Notes: generated by a model not told the origin, from the letters alone. Shown: positions 10,980 to 21,872, counted from the first letter of the stretch. The stretch: 64,000 nucleotides of DNA from Eublepharis macularius (GCF_028583425.1 NC_072800.1:90038501-90102500), one strand, 5' to 3'. Numbers and translations: made by a program.

Positions 10980-11427
10980 GAGCAGGAAGGGCTACATCAG
11001 TGCTTAGTTCTCAGGGCCCCTTCTTACATGCCCAGGGTAAGGCCGATCACCACTTTGGGGTCAGGTAGCAATTTTCCCCAGGCCAGTTTGGCTAGGGATC
11101 CTGACAAAGTTTTGCAATCTTCTGGGCACAGAGCAGGGGTCACTGGGGATTATTATTATTATTTATTATATTTATATCCCGCCCTCCCCGCAAGCGGGCT
11201 CAGGGCAGGTTACAACAGAAGATAAAATATACAAGATAAAATCACAATAAATTAACACAGCTTTCTAATAAAAAACCTGCTCCACTGTATAAAAATCATA
11301 TAACATCTGACGGAGGTGGATGTGTGGGTGTGAGGGGGAGGCAGTTGTGAATTTCCTTTATTGTGCAGGGGGTTGGACTAGATGACCCTGGAGGTACCTT
11401 CCAACCCTATGGTTCTATGATTCTAAA
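10980..11427 (+). repeat. CR1 3' end split by a later insertion
   Basis: The left part (TTCTTACATGCCCAGGGTAA to GCAGGGGTCACTGGGG) and the right part (AGTTGTGAATTTCC to TGGTTCTATGATTCT) are one CR1 tail. It is interrupted at about 11150-11310 by a SINE-like fragment. Intact comparison copies lie at 38135 and 60010. Confidence 0.8.
11150..11310 (-). repeat. SINE/LINE tail fragment inserted in CR1
   Basis: ATT repeats, then TTTATATCCCGCCCTCCCC, GCGGGCTCAGGGCAGG and AT-rich sequence. Its sudden start and end inside a CR1 tail make it the younger insertion. Confidence 0.6.
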
Positions 11428-12120
11428 GCAGTGTAATGAAACAGCGTGAGAGCTTGCATAAGCAATACAATAGGACAAGGATTGCAAAAATTAAAAACAA
11501 TGCAAAATATCAGACATGGTATGTCACGCGATGCAGAAAATGGAGTTGCAAAAGTAGAAAACCAAAGTAGTAAGAGCAGGATGACACGCGCAGTATACAG
11601 GTAACACATACCGTACACAGTGGCATAGACTACGGTTGTGTTCCCTTTATGGAAGCCCTTTCCTGAACTATTCTCCTATTCCCTTTATCAAAACATACCC
11701 TCTTGGCACAGTCGGTGGAATGACAGAAGTGTGGGAGCCCTCCAGGTCTTCTCTGGCAGGACGTTCTACAAGAATAGAGAATGCTCCTGTCCAGGCAGCT
11801 ATCAATCTTACCTGTTTGCATGGTGTTACTTTCTGAAGGCTTTTCAGAGATGAGCAAAACTGTTGTGGTGGAGCATAGCAGGGGAGGCAGTCCTATCACC
11901 TTTCCCAGCCTACCCAACCGCACCGATGTGAAGATAAAATTCTATTAGGGGATAAGAATGTTGTGACTTGCATTAGGTCCCGATTGTAGAGAAAAGGAGG
12001 GTATCCACCTCTAAATCAAATAAATTCAGGGGTAGAAGTTGCTACAGAAGCAGGGAAACATGATACGCAAATTACCGATATTTTTGTGTCAGACTTTTTG
12101 GATTTTGTGTCTCAGTACTT

Positions 12121-12337
12121 GTGTTGCCAACCTCCAGATGGCAGCTGGAGATCTCCCAGAATTACAGCTGATCCCCAGGCCATAGAGATTAGTTCTCCCA
12201 GAGAAAATGGCTATTTTGGAGGTTGGACTCTATGGCATTATACCCCATAGAGGTCCCTCCCTTCCTCAAACCCTGCCTTCTCCAGACTCCCCCCCCCAAA
12301 TCTCCAGGAATTCCCCAGCCTGGAGCTGGCAACCCTA
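12121..12337. mobile_element. hAT-type MITE, TAGGGTTGCCA family
   Basis: It begins GTGTTGCCAACCTCCAGATGG and ends GGAGCTGGCAACCCTA. The middle has CCCAGAGAAAATGGCTATTT. Confidence 0.75.
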
Positions 12338-12583
12338 CTCAGTCCCCAGGGCCAGAGATCAAACACAGGTTTTGCATGCAAAATGTCTGAGGACAGCTCT
12401 TGGATCTGTAGTTTTTTTTTAAAAAAGATATCACGGAACACAAATTTTGCAAAGATTCAATGTCAAAGAGAAAACTTGAAGAGTCTCTGCTACCTGTCAG
12501 AACAAAACTCACTCAGCCCAACCAATGGACCTGTTTGGTATCAGGCAACTTCACAGGGCATAGGCTGTGTATGTTCAAGGTCA

Positions 12584-12792
12584 TAGGGTTGCCAGCTCCA
12601 GGGTGGGAAATTCCTGGAGATTTCAGCAGTGGATCCTAGAGAAGTCAGAGTTTGCACTTTAGCAAGGTATAATGCTATGAAGTCCACTCTCCAAAGCAGC
12701 CCGTTTTCTCCAGGGAAACTGATCTGTATTGCTTGGAGATCAGTTGAAATTCCGGGAAATCTCCAGCCACCACCTGGAAGCTGGCAACTCTA
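12584..12792. mobile_element. hAT-type MITE, TAGGGTTGCCA family
   Basis: It begins TAGGGTTGCCAGCTCCAGG and ends GGAAGCTGGCAACTCTA. No clear target duplication remains. Confidence 0.8.
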
Positions 12793-12860
12793 TCAAAGAT
12801 GAAACTGAAGCTGCAGTAATGATGTGACCATTTGTCCATCGAGGCAAGTATGATCTACGA

Positions 12861-13076
12861 GAGTTACCATCTTCAGGTCTGGAAATTCCGGAAGATTTGG
12901 GGGTGGAGCCTCGGGAGGGCGGAGTTTGGGGACAGGAAAGGGACTTCAGCAGGATATAATGCCATAGAGCTCAGCAGGATATAATGCCATAGAGCCCTTC
13001 CTGCAGGGAAACCGATCTCTTATCGTCTGGTGATCAATTCTAATTCACCAGGCCCCTCCTGGAGGCTGGCAACCCT
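12861..13076. mobile_element. hAT-type MITE with internal tandem duplication
   Basis: The same family, in the same orientation as its neighbour at 12584. AGCAGGATATAATGCCATAGAG occurs twice in a row near 12950-12995, a short tandem duplication absent from other copies. Confidence 0.75.
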
Positions 13077-13119
13077 GCTGTCCGGGTTCTCAAATGGAGG
13101 CTTTTCCACATCACCTAAT

Positions 13120-13202
13120 CTTTTCAACCAGAGATGCCAGGGATCGAACCTGGCATCTTCTGCATGGTGAACAGATGCTTTTCCACCGAGCCAGAGTCCC
13201 TC
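13120..13202 (-). repeat. tRNA-derived SINE head, antisense
   Basis: GCCAGGGATCGAACCTGGCA (a B-box complement) and CACCGAGCCAGAGTCCC are the reversed head of the TTTGCATGCAGAAGG SINE. Confidence 0.6.
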
Positions 13203-13228
13203 CGCTGTGGGTGATAGCCTCCCTAGAC

Positions 13229-13416
13229 CCTATAAGACTAACAAAATTTGCAGTAGGGTAGCAGCTTTTGTGAGTCACAGCTCACTTCTTCAGATATATG
13301 AAGAAAGCTCACACCCCGCCACAAATTTTGTAAAGTCTTATACGTGCTATCGGACTTTTGCTCCTTTCTACTGCTACAGACAGACTAACACGGCTACCCA
13401 TCTTGAGCTGTCCCTA
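13229..13416. repeat. Penelope-like inverted repeat, family A
   Basis: The left arm is antisense (GACTAACAAAATTTGCAGTAG, then CAGCTCACTTCTTCAG). The right arm is sense and ends CAGACTAACACGGCTACCCA. The minus strand has the CTGAAGA core and the GTGAG/CTCAC stem, but the GAAA element reads AAAA, so this hammerhead-like copy is probably inactive. Confidence 0.6.
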
Positions 13417-13977
13417 GACCCTGAAACTCGTCTGGACTCTCTCTGATTTTTCCGCTTTATGAACATAACCTTAATTATGGTGAACAGCTGAAAGTTAGAA
13501 ACGTGTTTTTTAAAAACTGAAGTGTTAAGAAATTAACTCATATACTTCTGCAAGAGAGGCACACTTTTGGCTTCCAGAGCTGGATCTCCTTGCGAGAATC
13601 CCTCCCCAGCTAGCCTGCCCAAAATGAGCACTGCTAACGCCGTCCTGCTATGGGGAATCTGCCAAGGCCTGTGGCTGGACGCCTTCCAGAACTGTAGTAA
13701 TATAGCATCGGCCCACATAAGATGGAGTTTTGTTTTCTGGTTTTATTGGATGGCTGCTGATGGGAAGGCAAGTCAGATAGTCCAGAGCACAGCCCAAATC
13801 TCGTCTCTCCCCCCCACCTCCATCCCTTCTGTTTTCTTTCCAGCTGTTTCTAAGCCGGAGACACTGCGAGGCTATTGCCGCCCGTAGTGTTCAAGCATGC
13901 TGAGATGCAGGACACCAGCTTCAAGCATTTGCCCGGATTGCGTCCAAATAGATAAGGCAGCGTTCATTTTCGGTCAT

Positions 13978-14386
13978 AGATCCAGAGGAGTTAGCTGTGT
14001 TAGTCTGTAGTTGCAAAATAGTAGAGTCCTGTAGTACCTTTAAGATTAACCAACTTTATTGTAGCGTAAGCTTTCGAGAACCACAGCTCTCTTCGTCAGG
14101 TGCATCGTCAGCTTTCGAGGACCACAGCTCTCTTCGTCAGATGCATCGTCAGCTTTCGAGGACCACAGCTCTCTTCGTCAGATGCATCGTCAGCTTTCGA
14201 GGACCATGGATCTCTTCGTCAGGTGCATCGTCAGCTTTCGAGGACCACAGCTCTCTTCGTCAGATGCATCTGACGAAGAGAGCTGTGGTTCTCGAAAGCT
14301 AACAATGCATCTGACGAAGATTACTGTGGTTTTTGAAAGCTTATGCAACAATAAAGTTGGTTAGTCTTAAAGGTACTAACTACTCT
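13978..14386. repeat. Penelope-like inverted repeat, family B, with 41-bp tandem array
   Basis: The left arm starts AGATCCAGAGGAGTTAGC as at 35431, runs antisense, and then enters five 41-bp units (14065-14269). The right arm is sense (CTGACGAAGAGAGC, CTCGAAAGC, GGTTAGTCTTAAAGG). Each unit carries a hammerhead-like core on the minus strand. Confidence 0.7.
14065..14269 (-). ncRNA. tandem hammerhead-like units, 41-bp period
   Basis: CGTCAGCTTTCGAGGACCA starts at 14106, 14147 and 14188, and a further unit starts at 14229, giving an exact 41-bp spacing. The partial first unit at 14065 makes five. On the minus strand each unit reads CTGACGA, a hairpin and GAAA, followed by GCTG in the inner units and GCTT in the outermost. 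The family rule at the cleavage site (any base but G after NU) predicts that the inner units are inactive and the outermost may be active. Expression is unknown. Confidence 0.5.
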
Positions 14387-14544
14387 TTGCTATTCATTTT
14401 TGGGAAGACAAAGAGCTCTTTGTATCTTCTGGGGCACTTTCCCACAAGTCTTGGCCTTTCCCTAAGAACCTGGGAAAACCAAACACTATCTGTGTGCTCT
14501 GAGGCTCTTTGGATTTTTTCTTTAAAAGGAAAGGCAGCAACCAA

Positions 14545-14790
14545 GAATTTTATTTATATATTTACTTCATTTAGACTCTGCCTTTCTCCCCAGCGGGGAT
14601 CTCAAAGCAGCTTACATCATTCTCCTCTCCTCTATTTCATCATCACGACAGCCCTGTGAGGCAGGTATGGCTGAGAACGTAAAACTGGCCCAAGGTCACC
14701 CAGCGAGCGTCCATGGCAGAGTGAGGATTCGAACTTGGGTCTCCCAGATCCTTCTCTGACACTCTAACCACTACACCAGCTCTCAGTGCG
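14545..14790 (-). repeat. tRNA-derived SINE, antisense
   Basis: TTACATCATTCTCC, then CAGCCCTGTGAGGCAGG, GATTCGAACTTGGG (a B-box complement) and CTAACCACTACACC (an A-box complement), with an AT-rich tail on the left. Confidence 0.75.
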
Positions 14791-15376
14791 CCCCACTGAA
14801 GGCTGTCTATCTCCTTCTTAGCAGTAGTAGCAGCTACATGGTTGGGAGAAAAAAAATCTCCGTATGCAGAAAGCTAGCATGTTAGGGAAAAGACTTGACC
14901 TTTTTTTATTACACTTTCCCCCCATCTTTCTTCCATGAAAGCCAAAATGTCTTGCCTGTAATGTTCCCATGAGCTCTTGGTGCCAAGCACAGACCCGGCC
15001 AATACTTGCTTAGCTGCTGCAAGGCGCCTTCAGCTTGTACCCTGGTGTGGCAGCATTCTATGTGCGAGGAGTTGGCTGTGATTTTTAGTTTGTTTAATGG
15101 CAGGAGCATGCAGTTTGGTGAGCCTCCACCCTTGATACCAGCCCAGAGACTGGCCACCCACCTCACCTGCTGTTTGCATGAACTAGGCCTCTGCCGTGGC
15201 GTCTTGCAAGTGCCAGCGGGGAAAGAGGTCGTGATATTCCCAGAGCTGAGTGGAAGGAGCCTCTCCCTGCTGGCCTCTGTTGCAACGGTTTATTCCAGCC
15301 TCCTGCTGCATTCCAAGCCTAACCCAAGCTCTCATCTCGAGCTAGTAGGAGTTTGGCATTTGCTGACTATGTAAAG

Positions 15377-15583
15377 AGTCGGCACGGCATAGTGGAGAGA
15401 GTGTTAGATTAGGATTTGGGACTACCAGGTTTGAATCCCTGCTTTGACCATGGGCCCGTCACAATCTCTTAGCCTAACCTACCTCGCAGGGTGGTTGTTG
15501 TGAGGATAAAGTGGAGAGCAATGTGAAAAGCTGTTTGGGGTCTCGATATGGAGAAAAGCAGGACATAAATTATAATAATAGTA
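15377..15583 (+). repeat. tRNA-derived SINE, second family
   Basis: GGCACGGCATAGTGG (A-box), GGTTTGAATCCC (B-box), then GGTGGTTGTTGTGAGGATAA and GACATAAATTATAATAATA. It is related to the antisense copies at 14545 and 44395. Confidence 0.7.
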
Positions 15584-15650
15584 AAAACCTGGGCCCCACG
15601 AGTTGAGAGCGCTTCTTGGGGCACGCTGTGGGATCGGCAGCTCTTGCAAT

Positions 15651-15863
15651 TACGGTTGCCAACTCCGGGTTGGAAAATTCCTGGACATTTAGGAGTGGAG
15701 CCTGAGGAAGGTGGAGTTTGGGGAGATGAGGGCCCTCTGTGGGCTATGGTGCCAAACAGCCCACCCTATGAAGCTACCCTTTCCTCAAGGGGAACTGATC
15801 CCGTAGCCTGGAGATCAGTTGCAGTTTGAGAGCTGCAGGCCCCATCTGGAGGTTGGCATGCTT
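15651..15863. mobile_element. hAT-type MITE, TAGGGTTGCCA family
   Basis: TACGGTTGCCAACTCCGGG runs to CATCTGGAGGTTGGCA. The middle holds TCAAGGGGAACTGATC. Confidence 0.7.
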
Positions 15864-16930
15864 GTGCAGAGTGCAGACCTGCTGTGATACTGCATGGCAA
15901 AACACACATTCCTGTTACATAAAAAGAAATGTTTAAAAAGTCAGTTGTGAATGCGCCAGAAAATCTGCTCTGAAAAGGGAGCAGTATCTGCAGATCCAAC
16001 CGTGATGCAACTCTCCCCCCCGCCCCCCCCCCCGCCTGCACCTCTGCCCCAGCCCCACCTCCATTCCATTCTCGGTCCTTGCCCTTCCTTTGTGCCTTTT
16101 ATTAAAAACTGTGCCATTATGTGATTGCTGGAGCCGTGGCACCGTGCCCGTAATAACGCAGCTAGTAATTCCAGCACTTTTCAGAAAATGGCAGAGAAGT
16201 GCCAGGTTTGAGGGGAGGAAATGCACTCATCGCTTGCTTGAATTAATACGGCGCTGAGCTGGAGCAAGCGAGATTATTGCTGGAGGCAGGGGGGCTGGAG
16301 GCAGCCAAACCGAAGGCCTGCAGGACTGGAGGCCAGCCTTGCGAGGGAGTCTCGGGGCAACCTTGGGCCAGGGATTCAAGGCAGCGTTCCAGGAAGGGCG
16401 GTCCAGAATTTACTTGTTCTCTAGCTGCGAACAGCTGGGGTATCTTTTGGAGGAGAGGTGGGAGGTTAAAGCCTGACCCAGGAACATGTGAAGCTTGGCT
16501 CGTTCTGGGAGTATCAGTGGATTTTCTCTGGGTAGACCCTGGAATCTTAAAGGGATAATACCGCCCTCCCTCTTTGGAGGTTTGTCAGGATGGGCGCTAT
16601 CATGCCCTGCAGGAGCCGAAGTGGTCCACACTTCACACGTGGCATCTTGGTTTTATGGAAGAGTGTTCCATCTTAAAGCCCTCCAGCTAATCTGTCAGGG
16701 AGCCTAACCTTTCCCTGACATGCTTGTTTTCTACGTGGAGGGGATTCTTTGATAACAGAGAAAGCGTTCCATCACAGGAGCCTTTATGTGGTACAACCCA
16801 AACGCATCTTCAGCTAGGCTCAAGCTGCTGCTGGACGCTCTCTCCCGTTTCCAACTTCCAAACTTGCAAAGATTCTGTAGTGACTGTAGGCCCTGTCCTA
16901 TTTAGACTAATAGTATCCTGTTTTTATTCA

Positions 16931-17115
16931 GTAGAAAAGAGCAAGAGTCCAGTAGCACCTATAAGACTAGGAAAAATTTGTAGTAGGGAATGAGCTTTCG
17001 TGAGTCACAGCTCACTTCTTCAGATACCACAAATTTTGTTAGTCTTATAGGTGCTACTGGACTCTTGCTCTTTTCTACTGCTACAGATAGACTAACACGG
17101 CTACCCATCTTGATG
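16931..17115. repeat. Penelope-like inverted repeat, family A
   Basis: Antisense left arm (GAGCAAGAGTCCAGTAGCAC), centre near CACTTCTTCAGATACCACAA, sense right arm ending CTAACACGGCTACCCATCTTG. The left arm carries a well-kept hammerhead-like fold on the minus strand (16992-17023). Confidence 0.65.
16992..17023 (-). ncRNA. hammerhead-like motif, family A
   Basis: On the minus strand the order is CTGAAGA (17023-17017), stem II GTGAG/CTCAC with a 6-nt loop, GAAA (16999-16996) and GCTC. CUC is an allowed cleavage triplet. Stem III would be only two base pairs, as reported for the minimal hammerheads of Penelope-like elements. Stem I (GGTAT against ATTCC) has one mismatch. Activity is inferred, not shown. 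Confidence 0.55.
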
Positions 17116-17237
17116 TGTTTTAATTCAGTTTGCCACCTGCATGTCTTTTTTTTAATGCTGAGAAAAAATGCAGCTATTCCAAACTGTATTCCTAGTAGCT
17201 CTGGCCAAGGCTGGAAAAACCTTTCCAATTCTGACAA

Positions 17238-17490
17238 TCATAGAATCATAGGATTGGAAGGGACCTCCAGGGTCATCTAGTCCACCCCCCTGCACAATGC
17301 AGGAAATTCACAGCTACCTCCCCCTCCCCTCCACACACCCAATGACCCTTGCTCCATGCCCAGAAGATGGCAATACACTGTCCGGATCCCTAGCCAAGCT
17401 GGCCTGGGAAAAACAGCCCCCTGATCCCAAGGCGGCGACCAGCACTACCCTGAGCATGCAAGAAGGGGCCACAAGAACCAAGCACCAATG
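17238..17490 (-). repeat. CR1 3' end, antisense
   Basis: ATAGAATCATAGGATTGGAA and TGCACAATGCAGGAAATTCA are the reverse of the CR1 terminus; GCCCAGAAGATGGCAATAC lies further in. Confidence 0.85.
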
Positions 17491-17691
17491 CAACCCCTCC
17501 TGCCTCTCCCCCCCCCCCATGGCTTTGAGTGCTCTGACCTAAATTGGGAGAAAGGAAAGAATCCAAGAAGGGGAAAGGAGTAATAGAGTATGGACTAGCT
17601 AGGATTTTTCTGGCCTGGCTTGATCTTTTCCATCTCTTCTTCCTGATCAGTGGCCAAAACAAAATGTTGTGAAGTTAGGGGCGTGAGTCTA

Positions 17692-18049
17692 CGAGCTAAG
17701 CTACAAGAAACAAATGACATGAGGAAGAGCATGTGAAGGGAGTCGCAATGTTAGCTGGGAAGCGGCGTTTTAAAAGAGATCGGAAGGCTTTGTCAATTTT
17801 CCCTCTCTAAGGAGCTGCTCAAGAGGATTTGTTAATTTCCTCTTTGCCTCCCAAAGGTTATGTCTGTTTCACCTCCCCTTCTAGGAGGCAAAGAGGAAGT
17901 TAACAAACCCTCTGAGCAGCTCCTTAGAGAGGGGAAATTGACAAAGCCTTCAGATCTCTTTTAAAACTCAGCTTCCCGGCTAACATTGCGACTCCCTTCA
18001 TGTGCAAGGGACTCTTTCCCTTGTGTAATTCGTCTCTCGTAGCTTGGCC
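17692..18049. mobile_element. foldback DNA element, large inverted arms
   Basis: Nearly the whole element is self-complementary. GGAGTCGCAATGTTAGC at 17739 opposes GCTAACATTGCGACTCCC at 17981, and AGGAGCTGCTC opposes GAGCAGCTCCT. The ends resemble AAGCTACAAG and GTAGCTTGGCC, linking it to 33431-33672 and 2664-3094. It has no coding capacity. Confidence 0.7.
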
Positions 18050-18130
18050 GTACATTGCTGTGTTTACTTGGTGTGCATGGATGGACCCTCAGACAATATG
18101 GGTACAGACCCCTTTTTCATATAGCCATGT

Positions 18131-18366
18131 GTGGTATAAAGTGCCGTCAAGTCATAGCTGACTTACAGTGACCCCTGCTGGAGTTCTCATGGCAAGAAAC
18201 CAACAGAGGTGGTTTGCCATTGCCTGCCTCTGCATAGCAGCCATGGTTTTCTTTGGAGGTCTCCCATCCAATTACTAACCACGGACGACCCTGCTTAGCT
18301 TCCAAGATGTAATGAGATCGGGCTTTCCTGGGCTATCCAGATCAGGGCAGCGGAGCCATATTGGCA
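18131..18366 (-). repeat. 5S-rRNA-derived SINE (Sauria type), antisense
   Basis: The reverse complement contains AAGCTAAGCAGGGTCG, GTAATTGGATGGGAGACC and, further on, GTCAGCTATGACTTGACGGC. The first two are the 5S rRNA internal promoter region, and the last is a Bov-B-like tail. This combination is a squamate hallmark. Confidence 0.85.
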
Positions 18367-18989
18367 TCAAATGCAACTTGGTTATGCTGCTGTGTGGCAG
18401 CTGCCACTTAGTAGAAGATTCACACAAGTAGACCGCATGGCAGCACCAGCACGTCCACACCCTTCTAAGTGGCAGTTGCCGCTCCAAGTGATAAGCCGTG
18501 TACATCTTCTGGGAATCTACCCTTTTGATACAATACTGGAAGAAGCCAGATGCTCGCACTTTTTAAAGAGCTGTGTTCATTGGGCGCCATTGCATTGACA
18601 TTTATTGACAATTTCCATCTTTTTGTAAAGACAAAGTTGTAAAGCCGTAAAGTTGGCTAAAAAAAATCAATTAAGCAAAAATGGGCTCCGTCCAAAAGAA
18701 ATGCACTCTGCGCAAGCTCAGAGGTACAGAATTTTTTAAAAAGAAGCTGGCGAGTGGAGTGATGTGCAAGTGGGGGGATGAGATGCACTCCTTTGAGAGT
18801 CGGAACTCATGGCATGAGAAGTTGGTGGCTCTAAACGCAGGCTCGTGGTATGCCACACCACTTCCTGATGGCAAGGAAGTGGGGTTTTGACACGGCAAAG
18901 GGTGCTGTCGTTGTGCCGAGAAGATATTGACTTGGAAAGATTCAGGTCTAGTAGTTGCTTTGCAAAGGAACGTAAAGCGAAAACTGATG

Positions 18990-19218
18990 GTTGTTGTGGG
19001 TTTTCCGGGCTGTATTGCCGTGGTCTTGGCATTGTACTTCCTGACGTTTCGCCAGCAGCTGTGGCTGGCATCTTCAGAGGTGTAGCACCAAAAGACAGAG
19101 ATCTCTCAGCTGCTGGCGAAACGTCAGGAACTACAATGCCAAGACCACGGCAATACAGCCCGGAAAACCCACAACAGCCATCGTTCTCCGGCCGTGAAAG
19201 CCTTCGACAATACATCAA
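18990..19218. repeat. Penelope-like inverted repeat, family C
   Basis: The left arm is antisense and the right arm sense: GGGTTTTCCGGGCTGTATTG at 19009 is mirrored by CAATACAGCCCGGAAAACCC at 19152. The centre holds GTAGCACCAAAAGACAGAG. The left arm carries a complete hammerhead-like fold on the minus strand. The right arm keeps only the second half (GCTGCTGGCGAAACGTCAGG). Confidence 0.65.
19043..19083 (-). ncRNA. hammerhead-like motif, family C
   Basis: On the minus strand the order is CCT, CTGAAGA (19077-19071), stem II GCCAGC/GCTGGC with a 7-nt loop, GAAA (19050-19047), C, GTC (19045-19043), AGG. CCT and AGG form the start of stem I, A-U plus C-G form a two-pair stem III, and GUC is the classical cleavage triplet. 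All core bases fit. Hammerheads of this minimal type are described in Penelope-like elements. Confidence 0.6.
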
Positions 19219-19804
19219 AGCGAAAACTCTTTGCCTGTGAACTCAACGTGTCAAAACATTAGGCTTTCTTTCAGGGTTTAAGTGTAAAAAACGTGGTGAT
19301 TATTCCTCCTGGTGCTGGAGAATGAAGGGAATAGTTCTCCTGAGCTGCTTCTTTTTAGTTTGCCAGTTTTGGTATCGGTCTGGGGGGGAAAGGGTTTATT
19401 ATTTTCTTTCCTTACTGGTTGATACCTGCTTTTTAGATGACGCTTAAAGTGTAGTTCAAGGAAGAAGCGAAGCAGACTAAAAATAAGTCAGTGTGGTGAA
19501 GTAAAGAACACCCTGCCCTTGGCCAGAAAGACCCATGTTCAAGTTTTCAGGAGGCTGTAAAGAGGTCATCTTGCGTCTGTTAGTATTCCTGGCTTTGCCT
19601 GCTTGATAGGAGATAAGGGCTTTGTGTGTGTGTGCACTGCCCTGAATTTCTTAGAAAGGTGGGATACAAATGACAGCAAAGCTAGGGAATCCAAAAAAAG
19701 GTATAGTGGGGTGTGATGCAAACCATTTTGATATTTGCATCTAAAGCTCCTGTCAGCTGTGTGCCCTCTTGGGAGTCTCTCTGTCTCTCTTACACAAATG
19801 ATTT

Positions 19805-20335
19805 TTTATTTATTTATTTCGATTTATAAACTACTCATCCTCAGGGGCTCTGGGTGGTGAACAACAGTTAAAATCAATAAAAACAGGAAAACTATAGTTC
19901 TAAAATCAACATACAGTAAGCAATAATAAAAAAAAATAACCAAGTATGTTAAAGTGCAGTGGTGGGGAGAACCCCTCCCCCCATCCCAAAGGTGGAAGGC
20001 TGACATGGCACCGCCCCCTTCAACCACCGAACGCCTGGCGGAACAGCTCTGTCTTACAGGCCCGGCGGAATGATAATATGTCCCGTTGGGCCCGGGTCTC
20101 TATTGACAGAGCGTTCCATCAGGCTGGGGCCAGGACTGAAAAGGCCCTGGCCCTGGTTGAAGCGAGGCAGGCTTCCTTAGGGCTGGGGTCCACCAGTAAA
20201 CATTTATCCGCTGATTGAAGCGGTCTCTGGGGAACGTACAGGGAGAGGCGGTCCCGAAGATATGCCGGTCCCAACCCGCTCAGGGCTTTAAAGGTAAGAA
20301 CCAACACCTTGAACCTGATTCAGAATTCAGCCGGA
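19805..20335 (-). repeat. L2-like LINE fragment, antisense
   Basis: The reverse strand reads AGGGCCAGGGCCTTTTCAGT, GATGGAACGCTCTGTC, GCCTGTAAGACAGAGCTGTT and then AT-rich 3' sequence ending in AAATAAATAAATAAA. This is the end of the ORF2 region and the tail of a squamate L2-type LINE. Its frame is broken. Confidence 0.6.
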
Positions 20336-21460
20336 TCTCTGGGCCAGGGAGATCCACAGAAATGCTGCAGTGGTGTGTGATACCGTGAGATATTGCGCTC
20401 ATGTTTGCAGCTGGAATGTTCTGAAATGTTACCACTTTTCCATGGAAAAGCGTTGGGGTGGCAGTCATGTCAGGGTGGGAGCGTGGCAGTATTTCAACCA
20501 GCTCTTCCAAGCTTAACCATACAGCTTAAAACGTGTTTTTTTTTAAAATAAGATTCTCTGCATGTGGGCCATAGGAGATCTTGCACATGTGTAGGTGCCT
20601 AGGCAAAATTATGCCTTGGCCATGTCCTCCTTCGCTCTTCCGTCTCCTTTACCCATCACTGCTTGCTCAAAGGGGGACGTGTTGCTTCACTTTGAAAAAG
20701 CGAGATCCTGAAGTTTAGTGGGAAAACGATGCCCTTTCGAGTGGCGGTGTGTTCCCCTAATCCCAAATGTTCGGGGCTGGTTGTGATTGCTTAGTGCTGA
20801 AGGGGAAAAGCGCTTAGTGACTCCAAAGAGGGAATCTCTTTATTGCACCACTCGATACAGCCTGGGTTCTGCAAACAGAGATGCGTTCTTGGCTTCTGTT
20901 TGGGATTCCTTTCCCACTCGTCTTGAGCTTGTTGGCAGTATTCGAATGCCCAAGCAGATGTGCCTGGTTCCTCCGGGTTTGCGATGAGGCTGCTTTGGAA
21001 TTTCTGCAACCCAGCTTTGCACCCCGTCTGTGCCTCTGTCTGGGTTGGCCTGTTGGCTGCTTCTCTAGAGCAACTCTAGTGGGCAGCGGTTTAAGGAAAG
21101 AAAGATAAGGGTGCCTTGTGTCAGGGATTTTTTTTCCTGGTAATTCGGGATGGCCGTGGTTACCCAGGCTCTGTTGGCCTCCAGTTTGGAGTACTGTAAC
21201 ACATTTTGCTTGGGGCTGCCTTTGAAGATTGTACAGAAACTTAAAACGTTGCAAAGGGAGGTGGTTAAGGTATTGACTGGTGGGAGCTTTAGGGAACACA
21301 TCCTGCTAGTCTTAGATGTATGACGCTGGCTACTGATTCCTTACGAAGAATAATTCAGAGTTCACAGGGCTGTTTCTAAGTATTTTGTTCCTGCTGACAT
21401 TGTAAGCCTATTATTTCCAGCATCTTTGCCGGCATTCGCTACTAGGTCTGGAGTCCGGAT

Positions 21461-21499
21461 AGGGTTGCCAACCTCCAGGTGGTAGCTGGAGATAGCAGA
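21461..21499. mobile_element. truncated hAT-type MITE end
   Basis: TAGGGTTGCCAACCTCCAGG and then GGTAGCTGGAGATAG: only the first 40 bp of the family remain before a SINE. Confidence 0.65.
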
Positions 21500-21503
21500 G
21501 AAC

Positions 21504-21655
21504 TAAACCAGCGTGGCACAGTGGTTAATGTGTTGGGCTAGGGGCTGGGAGTCTTGGGTTTGAATCCCCACTCTACCATAGAAGCTTACTGAGTGACCTT
21601 GGGCCCGTCACATTCTCTCAGCTAAACTACCTTGCAGGGGTGATTTGAGTTAGGA
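21504..21655 (+). repeat. tRNA-derived SINE, second family
   Basis: CAGCGTGGCACAGTGGTTAA (A-box), GGGTTTGAATCCCC (B-box) and CCTTGCAGGGGTGATTTGAG. Confidence 0.65.
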
Positions 21656-21660
21656 TTACT

Positions 21661-21872
21661 AGCTTCTAGGTGCCAGCCTCGTGGAGATCTCCTGGAATTA
21701 CAACTGAACTCCAGGTGACAGAGATCAGTTCCCTTGGAGAAAATGGCTGCTTTGGAGGGCGGACTTTATACCTTGCTGAGGCCACTCCCCTCCCCAAACT
21801 CCACCCTCTCTAGACTCCACCCCCAAATCTCCAGGAATTTCCCAACCTGGACCAGGCAACCTTGCAGGGAAG
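21661..21872. mobile_element. hAT-type MITE, TAGGGTTGCCA family
   Basis: TTCTAGGTGCCAGCCTCGTGG runs to CCTGGACCAGGCAACCTTGC; the internal CTTGGAGAAAATGGCTGCTT is typical. Confidence 0.7.
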
